This document shows, piece after piece, positions 57,997 to 64,000 of a DNA stretch of 64,000 nt. Origin of the DNA: Phytobacter diazotrophicus (GTDB taxonomy: Bacteria > Pseudomonadota > Gammaproteobacteria > Enterobacterales > Enterobacteriaceae). How positions within the stretch are numbered: the stretch's first letter is position 1; every line of letters begins with the position of its first letter. The notes beneath the pieces are model-generated. The model saw nothing but the letters and a program-made list of their open reading frames with translations, was not told the origin of the DNA and made no database searches. Where the stretch lies: contig SMDE01000015.1 of assembly GCA_004346725.1 (NCBI GenBank), positions 1 through 64,000 on the forward strand. Direction: 5' to 3'. The position numbers and the translations under genes were made by a program.

Positions 57997-59039
57997 TTTT
58001 GCTCCTGCTCCTGGGCTTCGCGTTTGCGCTCGGCTGCCTGTTCCGCCCGGCGTTTTTGATCCGCCTCTTCCCAGGCTTCGTAAGCATTCACGATGCGTGC
58101 GACAACAGGATGACGGACAACGTCTTCGCTATGGAAAAAGTTAAAACTGATTTCTTCGACTTCCGCCAGTACTTCAATGGCGTGGCGCAAGCCGGATTTA
58201 ACATTGCGTGGCAGGTCAATCTGCGTCACGTCACCGGTGATGACCGCTTTGGAGTTAAAGCCAATACGGGTCAGGAACATCTTCATCTGTTCGATGGTGG
58301 TGTTCTGGCTTTCATCAAGAATGATAAAAGCGTCATTCAGCGTGCGACCACGCATATAGGCCAGCGGCGCAACTTCAATGACATTACGCTCAATCAGCTT
58401 CTCAACTTTCTCAAAGCCGAGCATCTCGAACAGCGCGTCGTAGAGCGGTCGCAGGTAGGGGTCCACTTTCTGGCTTAAATCACCCGGCAGGAAGCCCAGT
58501 TTTTCCCCGGCTTCCACGGCTGGACGGGTCAGCAGAATACGGCGAACGTCCTGACGTTCCAGCGCATCCACCGCCGCGGCAACCGCCAGATACGTTTTAC
58601 CTGTACCTGCCGGCCCCACGCCAAAAGTGATGTCATGATCAAGAATATTGGCGATGTACTGCGCCTGATTTGGCGTACGGGGTTTAATCACGCCGCGTTT
58701 AGTTTTGATATTGACCGCTTTTCCATACTCCGGCACGCTCTCCGCGCTCTGTTCAAGCACGCGGGCTTCTTTGATAGCCAGATGGATCTGTTCCGGTTCG
58801 ATATCCTGAGTTTGCCCACGCATGGGGGCCGTATCGACATAGAGGCTGAGCAAAATATCTGCAGCAGCGTTCACGCAAAGGGTACGTCCGGTGAGTTTGA
58901 AGTGATTATCGCGACGGTTAATCTCGATGCCCAGTCGCCGTTCCAACTGTTTGATATTGTCATCAAACGGTCCGCACAGGCTCAGCAGGCGAGCATTGTC
59001 AGCGGGTGTCAGGGTAATTTCACGGGTATCTATGTTCAA
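57993..59039 (-). CDS. ybeZ: PhoH-like ATPase YbeZ
   Basis: A 348-residue PhoH-family P-loop ATPase that works with YbeY in ribosome maturation. An N-terminal KH-like part precedes Walker [12 protein letters not shown] (about residues 139-149) and Walker [11 protein letters not shown] (about 238-247). The C-terminal tail is rich in Gln, Glu, Arg and Ala. The start is a TTG after AGAGGAAC. First gene of ybeZ-ybeY-corC-lnt; E. coli transcribes this operon with sigma-32. Confidence 0.95.
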   Translation of the reverse strand: MNIDTREITLTPADNARLLSLCGPFDDNIKQLERRLGIEINRRDNHFKLTGRTLCVNAAADILLSLYVDTAPMRGQTQDIEPEQIHLAIKEARVLEQSAESVPEYGKAVNIKTKRGVIKPRTPNQAQYIANILDHDITFGVGPAGTGKTYLAVAAAVDALERQDVRRILLTRPAVEAGEKLGFLPGDLSQKVDPYLRPLYDALFEMLGFEKVEKLIERNVIEVAPLAYMRGRTLNDAFIILDESQNTTIEQMKMFLTRIGFNSKAVITGDVTQIDLPRNVKSGLRHAIEVLAEVEEISFNFFHSEDVVRHPVVARIVNAYEAWEEADQKRRAEQAAERKREAQEQEQK

Positions 59040-59149
59040 ACTGTTCCTCTTATTCAGATAGTGCCGAATGGAGCCTGGCTAACACAGCCTGAGGCCGTCA
59101 GCCTTATAGAGAATTATTCACGCCATGGAATAAAGGCGCAAGCATTGCG

Positions 59150-59183
59150 ATGGATATAAGGGCGGGAAGGGGAAATGCAAGGG
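59150..59183 (-). promoter_or_regulatory. Candidate sigma-32 promoter of ybeZ
   Basis: The minus strand has CTTGCAT, then 13-14 bases rich in C and T, then CCTTATAT. This resembles CTTGAAA-N13-15-CCCATNT. It lies about 110 bases upstream of the ybeZ start. In E. coli ybeZ is reported in the heat-shock regulon; the assignment here rests on motif likeness. Confidence 0.4.
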
Positions 59184-59228
59184 CTGCTCAGTCATACTCA
59201 GCCGCAGATTCGTGGTTTTGCACGCGCT

Positions 59229-59256
59229 CCGGTCGCATCATCATCTCTGCGACCGG
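59229..59256. other. Perfect hairpin between ybeZ and miaB
   Basis: CCGGTCGCA and TGCGACCGG enclose a 10-base loop. Neither strand has a T-run after it, so it is unlikely to be an intrinsic terminator. It lies about 50 bases past the miaB stop on the minus strand and could mark the end of that mRNA. Confidence 0.5.
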
Positions 59257-59306
59257 GCACTTGCCTGCTGTCTCTCTGCAACGTTGAGCAGCCAGAACCG
59301 TGAAGA

Positions 59307-60731
59307 TTAAGGCTGGTAGAGACCAACGCCGATATCATTCTCTTTACGGGTACGGGCGATGACCGATTCTGGCGACTGCGCTATGCGCAGTCCCATTTCG
59401 TCTTCGGTACGTACCACTTTACCGCGCAGGGAGTTTGTCCAGACGTCGGTGATTTCCACGTCAACGAATTTCCCGATCATCTCCGGTCTGCCTTCGAAGT
59501 TCACCACGCGGTTATTTTCGGTACGGCCTGACAGCTCCATGATGCTCTTACGGGACGTTCCTTCCACCAGGATACGCTGAGTCGTGCCGATCATCCGGCG
59601 GCTCCAGGCCATTGCCTGCTGGTTGATACGTTCCTGCAGAATATACAGGCGCTGCTTTTTATCCTCTTCCGGTACGTCATCTACCATATCGGCCGCAGGC
59701 GTTCCCGGACGGGCGGAGAAAATAAAGCTGTAACTCATATCGAAATTCACATCGGCAATCAGCTTCATGGTCTGCTCGAAGTCCTGGGTCGTTTCGCCAG
59801 GGAAGCCAACAATAAAGTCAGAGCTGATTTGAATGTCCGGACGTGCGGCACGCAGTTTGCGGATGATCGCTTTGTATTCCAGCGCGGTATGGGTACGGCC
59901 CATCAGGTTCAGTACGCGGTCAGAACCACTTTGTACCGGCAGATGCAGGAAACTCACCAGCTCCGGCGTATCGCGGTAGACATCAATAATATCGTCGGTG
60001 AATTCGATCGGGTGGCTGGTGGTAAAACGAATACGGTCAATACCGTCAATCGCCGCCACCAGACGCAGCAGATCGGCGAAGGAACCGGTGCTTCCGTCGT
60101 AATTCTCACCGCGCCAGGCGTTGACGTTTTGGCCCAGCAGGTTAACTTCACGTACGCCTTGTGCCGCCAGTTGCGCGATTTCAAACAGGATATCGTCACA
60201 CGGACGGCTCACCTCTTCGCCACGGGTGTAGGGCACGACACAGTAAGTGCAGTATTTATTGCAGCCTTCCATGATGGAGACAAAGGCGGTCGGACCTTCG
60301 GCTTTCGGTTCCGGCAGGCGGTCGAATTTTTCGATTTCCGGGAAGCTGATATCTACCACCGGGCTGCGATTGCCGCGCACGGAGTTGATCATTTCCGGCA
60401 GACGGTGCAGTGTTTGCGGTCCAAAAATAATGTCAACATAGTGGGCACGCTGGCGAATGTGGTCGCCTTCCTGAGATGCGACGCAACCGCCGACACCAAT
60501 GATCAGGTCTGGATTTTTTTCCTTTAATAATTTCCAGCGCCCCAACTGGTGGAAGACTTTCTCTTGCGCCTTCTCGCGGATTGAGCAGGTATTAAGCAGC
60601 AGCACATCTGCTTCTTCGGCCACTTCGGTGAGTTGATACCCGTGAGTGGCATCCAGCAGATCGGCCATCTTCGATGAATCGTACTCGTTCATCTGACAGC
60701 CCCAGGTTTTGATGTGGAGTTTTTTTGTCAT
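59307..60731 (-). CDS. miaB: tRNA-2-methylthio-N6-dimethylallyladenosine synthase
   Basis: MiaB adds a methylthio group to i6A37 of tRNAs that read codons starting with U, using two iron-sulphur clusters. The 474-residue protein has the N-terminal UPF0004 domain with cluster cysteines beginning in TWGCQMNEY (Cys12), the radical-SAM motif CNKYCTYC (about 157-164) and a C-terminal TRAM domain. I use the ATG at 60731, which gives the E. coli length; an ATG four codons upstream (MSKS) is possible. Confidence 0.96.
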   Translation of the reverse strand: MTKKLHIKTWGCQMNEYDSSKMADLLDATHGYQLTEVAEEADVLLLNTCSIREKAQEKVFHQLGRWKLLKEKNPDLIIGVGGCVASQEGDHIRQRAHYVDIIFGPQTLHRLPEMINSVRGNRSPVVDISFPEIEKFDRLPEPKAEGPTAFVSIMEGCNKYCTYCVVPYTRGEEVSRPCDDILFEIAQLAAQGVREVNLLGQNVNAWRGENYDGSTGSFADLLRLVAAIDGIDRIRFTTSHPIEFTDDIIDVYRDTPELVSFLHLPVQSGSDRVLNLMGRTHTALEYKAIIRKLRAARPDIQISSDFIVGFPGETTQDFEQTMKLIADVNFDMSYSFIFSARPGTPAADMVDDVPEEDKKQRLYILQERINQQAMAWSRRMIGTTQRILVEGTSRKSIMELSGRTENNRVVNFEGRPEMIGKFVDVEITDVWTNSLRGKVVRTEDEMGLRIAQSPESVIARTRKENDIGVGLYQP

Positions 60732-60877
60732 CGACTTGCTCATGCTTTGTTTAATGGCCCAATGCAGGGCGCGTATTGTAATGCTTTGGTCGCGTGCTGA
60801 CCAGTATGACGCTTGTCAGACTCAAGATGTAAAAAATCCGGTAAACTTAGGAGATTCTCGTTTAAGGATAATAGGCC

Positions 60878-62053
60878 ATGATAAATCAATCTACTGAGGT
60901 CGCGGTTGTCGGTGGCGGAATGGTCGGCGGGGCGCTGGCGTTGGGTTTAGCGCAGCAGGGTTTTAGTGTCACGGTCATTGAACAACATGCGCCGCCTGCC
61001 TTTGACGCGACGGCACAACCGGATGTGCGTATTTCGGCGATTAGCGCCTCCTCCGTAACGCTGCTCCAGACGCTGGGCGTCTGGGATGCGGTTCAGGCGA
61101 TGCGTTGTCACCCATGGGAGCGGCTGGAGACCTGGGAGTGGGAAAACGCGCATGTCGTCTTCGACGCGCGTGAGTTAAAACTACCGTTGCTTGGCTATAT
61201 GGTCGAAAACAATGTCTTGCAGCGCGCGCTGTGGGAAGCGTTGGAACGCCATCCACTGGTAACGCTGCGCGTACCTGCGGCGCTCAGTACGATGCGACAG
61301 AACGATGAGTATCACGAGCTGACATTTGAAGATGGCGAAACGCTTTCGGCGAAGCTGGTGATTGGTGCTGATGGGGGGAACTCCCGGGTGCGCCAGTGTG
61401 CCGGTATTGGCATTCACGCCTGGCAATATCAGCAATCCTGCATGCTGATCACCGTAGAGTGTGAGCGCGCGCCCGGGGAGAGTACCTGGCAGCACTTTAC
61501 CCCCAACGGTCCGCATGCTTTCCTGCCGTTATTTGACTACTGGGCATCGCTGGTCTGGTACGACACACCTGCCCGTATTCGGCAGTTGCAATCGTTAAAT
61601 ATGGTGCAGTTACAAAAAGAGATCGCGGCACATTTTCCATCCCGCCTGGGGCATGTTATGCCCGTCGCTGCTGGAGCGTTCCCGCTCGCGCGCCGCCACG
61701 CACTGCAATATGTACGTCCAGGGCTCGCGCTGGTGGGGGATGCAGCGCATACTATCCATCCGCTGGCGGGGCAGGGGGTAAACCTCGGCTATCGCGATGT
61801 AGACTGCCTTTTAGACGTGCTGACAAGGGCGCGCAGCCACGGTGAAGACTGGGCAAGCCTTTCGGTGCTCAAACGCTATCAGACACGCCGTATGGCGGAT
61901 AATTTTATTATGCAAAGTGGCATGGACTTGTTCCATGCCGGGTTCAGTAACGATCTGGGCCCGGTACGCGTGCTGCGTAATATCGGTTTGATGGCGGCGG
62001 AACGGGCTGGGGTACTCAAACGCCAGGCGTTGAAATATGCGTTAGGACTGTAA
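60878..62053 (+). CDS. ubiF: 3-demethoxyubiquinol 3-hydroxylase
   Basis: UbiF hydroxylates C6 of the ring in ubiquinone synthesis, using FAD, NAD(P)H and O2. The 391-residue flavoprotein has the dinucleotide motif VVGGGMVGGALALGLA (about residues 9-24), the mid-protein GADGGNSRVR (about 162-171) and the second FAD motif LVGDAAHTIHPLAGQGVNLG (about 282-301). Its promoter region faces miaB. An extra membrane-protein gene follows it, before the tRNA operon. Confidence 0.95.
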   Translation: MINQSTEVAVVGGGMVGGALALGLAQQGFSVTVIEQHAPPAFDATAQPDVRISAISASSVTLLQTLGVWDAVQAMRCHPWERLETWEWENAHVVFDARELKLPLLGYMVENNVLQRALWEALERHPLVTLRVPAALSTMRQNDEYHELTFEDGETLSAKLVIGADGGNSRVRQCAGIGIHAWQYQQSCMLITVECERAPGESTWQHFTPNGPHAFLPLFDYWASLVWYDTPARIRQLQSLNMVQLQKEIAAHFPSRLGHVMPVAAGAFPLARRHALQYVRPGLALVGDAAHTIHPLAGQGVNLGYRDVDCLLDVLTRARSHGEDWASLSVLKRYQTRRMADNFIMQSGMDLFHAGFSNDLGPVRVLRNIGLMAAERAGVLKRQALKYALGL

Positions 62054-62058
62054 AGCTA

Positions 62059-62634
62059 TCATTTGACCGTTATCAGAATACTAAGCCCTGGTTTGCCCTT
62101 AAAAGCGGCTTCATACCAGGGTGAGTCTGCTGATTGCAATCGCACCTCATACCGGCGGGTAAAAACAGTAACCAAAGAGGCTATCGTGGAATAAGCGGTT
62201 TTAACCAGGATGGCGAATATCAGGAAGATGACCAGCAATGTCCCCCCGGTGTAATCGTTGTAGGCAATGTCGAGATACAGAACGTAAAAAATCAGCACAT
62301 GCAGAATGAGCTTACAGATCAGTGAGCGTAAATAGAATCGGTGCAAAGCCTCAGGGCTCTTAAAGGCGATTTCTTCCAGGTCGTGGCGTGTCTCCTGTAC
62401 CGGAATGCCAGGAAGATAAACAATCCACTCAGAAACGCGCTCTCTTAGCCTAAGCCTGTTGTTGCCGCTCAGGATGTGTATCCTCATACATAGCGCAACC
62501 GGGTAGCCTATGCCAAAAAGGAGAAGATAGACTGCCCCGGCACTCACACCCACAAAGACGGATGAGGAGATAAGCAGTGCCGTAAAAAATGTCAAAGGTT
62601 TGAGGAATGCATACCAACAAAATTGGTAGTTCAT
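62059..62634 (-). CDS. Putative membrane protein of unknown function
   Basis: A 191-residue protein with four likely membrane spans: two near the N-terminus (FFTALLISSSVFVGV and AVYLLLFGIGYPVAL) and two beyond residue 110 (LICKLILHVLIFYVLY and TLLVIFLIFAILVK). The loop between is charged. I chose the ATG at 62634, because the longer frame runs back through the tRNA operon terminator. E. coli K-12 has no gene here as far as I recall. The family is unknown to me. Confidence 0.65.
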   Translation of the reverse strand: MNYQFCWYAFLKPLTFFTALLISSSVFVGVSAGAVYLLLFGIGYPVALCMRIHILSGNNRLRLRERVSEWIVYLPGIPVQETRHDLEEIAFKSPEALHRFYLRSLICKLILHVLIFYVLYLDIAYNDYTGGTLLVIFLIFAILVKTAYSTIASLVTVFTRRYEVRLQSADSPWYEAAFKGKPGLSILITVK

Positions 62635-62740
62635 AGAACTGCGCCTTGATAAGTCTTTATTTGACAATAGCTTATCTGTTTTGGGCCATGAATGAAGGCC
62701 GCAGGCAATTTTTCGGAATTGATAAAAGCCGTGGGGGAGA

Positions 62741-62779
62741 AAAGCAAAAAGCCCGCCGAAGCGAGCTTTTTGCTTTTTT
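62741..62779 (-). terminator. Terminator of the Met-Leu-Gln tRNA operon
   Basis: On the minus strand GCAAAAAGCTCGC-TTCG-GCGGGCTTTTTGC with TTTT. A UUCG-type loop and a 6-bp GC stem extended by A-T pairs. It follows the last tRNA-Gln. Confidence 0.9.
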
Positions 62780-62782
62780 ATG

Positions 62783-62856
62783 TGGCTGGGGTACAAGGAT
62801 TCGAACCTCGGATGGCGGAATCAGAATCCGCTGCCTTACCGCTTGGCGATACCCCA
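62783..62856 (-). tRNA. glnX: tRNA-Gln (anticodon CTG), shortened variant
   Basis: Cloverleaf with acceptor TGGGGTA/TACCCCA, discriminator G and encoded CCA. The anticodon loop TTCTGAT reads CAG codons. It is 74 bases, one fewer than the next tRNA-Gln: the variable loop is CATC instead of CATTC, and the T stem has a G-T pair (CGAGG/CCTTG). Confidence 0.92.
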
Positions 62857-62933
62857 ATAGGCGTGAAATTTTACGCGTTAACGATAAAACTTCAACCTTT
62901 GCGTCTACCCGAAAGCAAACGACTTTTTGAAAT

Positions 62934-63008
62934 TGGCTGGGGTACGAGGATTCGAACCTCGGAATGGTGGAATCAGAATCCACTGCCTTACCGCTTGGCG
63001 ATACCCCA
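62934..63008 (-). tRNA. glnV: tRNA-Gln (anticodon CTG)
   Basis: A 75-base tRNA with the standard glutamine acceptor stem, anticodon CTG, variable loop CATTC and encoded CCA. It is the canonical copy next to the shortened variant. Confidence 0.97.
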
Positions 63009-63057
63009 ACAATTTTTTACTCAGGTTAATGTTTTTATGAACATCAGCCTTTGAATA

Positions 63058-63134
63058 TGGTGGCTACTACGGGAATCGAACCTGTGACCCCAGCATTATG
63101 AGTGCTGTGCTCTAACCAGCTGAGCTAAGTAGCC
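63058..63134 (-). tRNA. metU: Elongator tRNA-Met (anticodon CAT)
   Basis: A 77-base tRNA with acceptor GGCTACT, anticodon CAT in CTCATAA, and encoded CCA. Identical in sequence to the copy at 63463-63539. The paired first acceptor base shows it is the elongator, not the initiator. Confidence 0.97.
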
Positions 63135-63161
63135 AAATTTTACTGCAAACCAGTCACCGAC

Positions 63162-63236
63162 TGGCTGGGGTACCTGGATTCGAACCAGGGAATGCCGGTA
63201 TCAAAAACCGGTGCCTTACCGCTTGGCGATACCCCA
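63162..63236 (-). tRNA. glnW: tRNA-Gln (anticodon TTG), copy 1
   Basis: A 75-base tRNA with anticodon TTG in TTTTGAT for CAA codons, and encoded CCA. Same sequence as the next copy at 63271-63345. Confidence 0.97.
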
Positions 63237-63270
63237 ATACCGTCGCGGTGAACCGCAAACATCAAAAATA

Positions 63271-63345
63271 TGGCTGGGGTACCTGGATTCGAACCAGGGA
63301 ATGCCGGTATCAAAAACCGGTGCCTTACCGCTTGGCGATACCCCA
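63271..63345 (-). tRNA. glnU: tRNA-Gln (anticodon TTG), copy 2
   Basis: Second 75-base tRNA-Gln with anticodon TTG, a tandem duplicate separated by 34 bases from copy 1. Confidence 0.97.
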
Positions 63346-63368
63346 TCCGTGCAACGCTTATTGGTGAA

Positions 63369-63453
63369 TGGTGCGGGAGGCGAGACTTGAACTCGCACAC
63401 CTTGCGGCGCCAGAACCTAAATCTGGTGCGTCTACCAATTTCGCCACTCCCGC
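63369..63453 (-). tRNA. leuW: tRNA-Leu (anticodon TAG)
   Basis: An 85-base class II tRNA with acceptor GCGGGAG, anticodon TAG in ATTTAGG, a long variable arm (CGCCGCAAGGTG) and encoded CCA. Reads CUA and CUN codons. Confidence 0.97.
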
Positions 63454-63462
63454 AAAAAAAGA

Positions 63463-63539
63463 TGGTGGCTACTACGGGAATCGAACCTGTGACCCCAGCA
63501 TTATGAGTGCTGTGCTCTAACCAGCTGAGCTAAGTAGCC
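63463..63539 (-). tRNA. metT: Elongator tRNA-Met (anticodon CAT), first in operon
   Basis: A 77-base elongator tRNA-Met, promoter-proximal in the seven-tRNA operon metT-leuW-glnU-glnW-metU-glnV-glnX. Confidence 0.97.
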
Positions 63540-63578
63540 ATCTTTTTTTCGCGTTACCTTATCGGCGTTGCGGGGCGC

Positions 63579-63607
63579 ATTATGCGTATTGGGCCTGACA
63601 GCGTCAA
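63579..63607 (-). promoter_or_regulatory. Promoter of the tRNA operon
   Basis: On the minus strand TTGACG (63602-63607) and CATAAT (63579-63584) are 17 bases apart. The discriminator GCGCCCCGC that follows is GC-rich, the mark of stringently controlled stable-RNA promoters. It lies about 40 bases before metT. Confidence 0.85.
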
Positions 63608-63728
63608 TACCTTTTTCATCGAAAATTGCCGGAATGTGACTGTTTGGTTAGGTTGCGAACAGCGTGACGCATAATTCGGCAATTATTGGTTATTTATCGT
63701 TTTTGTATAGCAAAACATATGCAGAAAT

Positions 63729-63752
63729 AAAAAAAGGCCCCGCGGGGCCTTT
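63729..63752 (-). terminator. asnB terminator
   Basis: AAAGGCCCC-GC-GGGGCCTTT followed by seven T's on the minus strand, 16 bases after the asnB stop. Confidence 0.9.
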
Positions 63753-63767
63753 AACGATAACAATCGC

Positions 63768-64000
63768 TTATTTGTAAGCGGACTGGTGTACGCCAACCGC
63801 ACGACCTGATGGATCGTTCATGGATTTGAATGATTCATCCCACTCGATTGCTTTTGCAGAGGAGCAAGCCACAGACGGGCCGCCAGGAACACATTCAGCG
63901 GCGCTGGGTACCGGGAACAGCTCTTCAAAGATTTCACGGTACAGATACGCTTCTTTCGAGCTCGGGGTGTTGTACGGGAAACGGTAGCTGGCTGTCGCCA
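63768..64000 (-). CDS. asnB: Asparagine synthetase B, C-terminal part (continues beyond window)
   Basis: The minus strand from the window edge to TAA at 63768 encodes the last 76 or so residues of glutamine-dependent asparagine synthetase. I recognise FPYNTPSSKEAYLYREIFEE, the CVPGGPSVACSSAKAIEW segment and the C-terminal end GVHQSAYK. The glutaminase and synthetase active sites are outside the window. Position next to the tRNA operon matches E. coli. Confidence 0.95.
   Translation of the reverse strand, partial: ATASYRFPYNTPSSKEAYLYREIFEELFPVPSAAECVPGGPSVACSSAKAIEWDESFKSMNDPSGRAVGVHQSAYK

Noticed and set aside
62646-63506. Several short open frames across the tRNA cluster, on both strands
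   Set aside because: They overlap mature tRNAs, and the repeated peptide segments are just the repeated tRNA sequences.
62783-63539. Repeated spaced units resembling a CRISPR array
   Set aside because: The repeats are complete tRNA genes of 74-85 bases with cloverleaf folds; spacing is irregular and there is no cas gene.

Overview
This window comes from the chromosome of a member of the Enterobacteriaceae. From dcuC to asnB the gene order follows the E. coli K-12 backbone: cspE, crcB, tatE, lipA, lipB, dacA, rlpA, mrdB-mrdA, rlmH-rsfS, nadD-holA-lptE-leuS, gltIJKL, lnt-corC-ybeY-ybeZ, miaB, ubiF, the Gln/Met/Leu tRNA operon, asnB. The methionine salvage genes (mtnK/A, mtnBCD, mtnE) and the cobC/cobD pair point away from Escherichia towards an Enterobacter, Klebsiella or Kosakonia type genome. 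I cannot fix the genus without a database.

Layout. 1-232: right end of an IS481-family element. 268-2593: divergent mtnK and mtnA with a MetJ-type operator between them. 2700-10762: an accessory block. It holds a degenerate metallo-beta-lactamase-fold protein with a DsbA-family partner and a divergent LysR regulator, then a second LysR regulator facing an M20 peptidase and MFS transporter operon, then small envelope proteins. Its two edges carry a perfect 31-bp inverted REP-like repeat. 10902-14027: mtnD-mtnC-mtnB facing mtnE, again with a MetJ-type operator. 14034-15820: ybdM/ybdN. 16146-20340: dsbG, ahpC, ahpF and uspG (thiol and peroxide defence), with two tandem ERIC elements between ahpC and ahpF. 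20473-23553: a possible 29-residue membrane protein, rnk, rna and dcuC. 23905-30566: a copper/silver-type RND efflux operon where E. coli has pagP. 30785-63767: the conserved backbone. 63768-64000: the 3' end of asnB.

How the genes work together. The mtn genes recycle methylthioribose from polyamine synthesis back to methionine, and both divergent promoters carry paired met boxes. AhpC and AhpF form a peroxide reductase; DsbG keeps periplasmic single cysteines reduced. The CusF/C/B/A-like set should move Cu(I)/Ag(I) from the periplasm out of the cell. The lip, dac, mrd, rlp, lnt and lpt genes build the envelope and lipoylated enzymes. gltIJKL imports glutamate/aspartate, and its transcript probably yields the SroC RNA, with a GcvB-like CA-rich target in the gltI leader. 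ybeZ-ybeY-corC-lnt is an rRNA and envelope maintenance operon with a possible sigma-32 promoter.

Most of the window is ordinary backbone. Less ordinary items are the zinc-ligand-poor MBL protein and its single-cysteine partner, the terminator-ended non-coding region between dsbG and ahpC, the 29-residue ORF, the CusB-CusF fusion, the probable frameshift at the start of ybdN, and a shortened tRNA-Gln. I found no CRISPR array, prophage or recognisable defence system.
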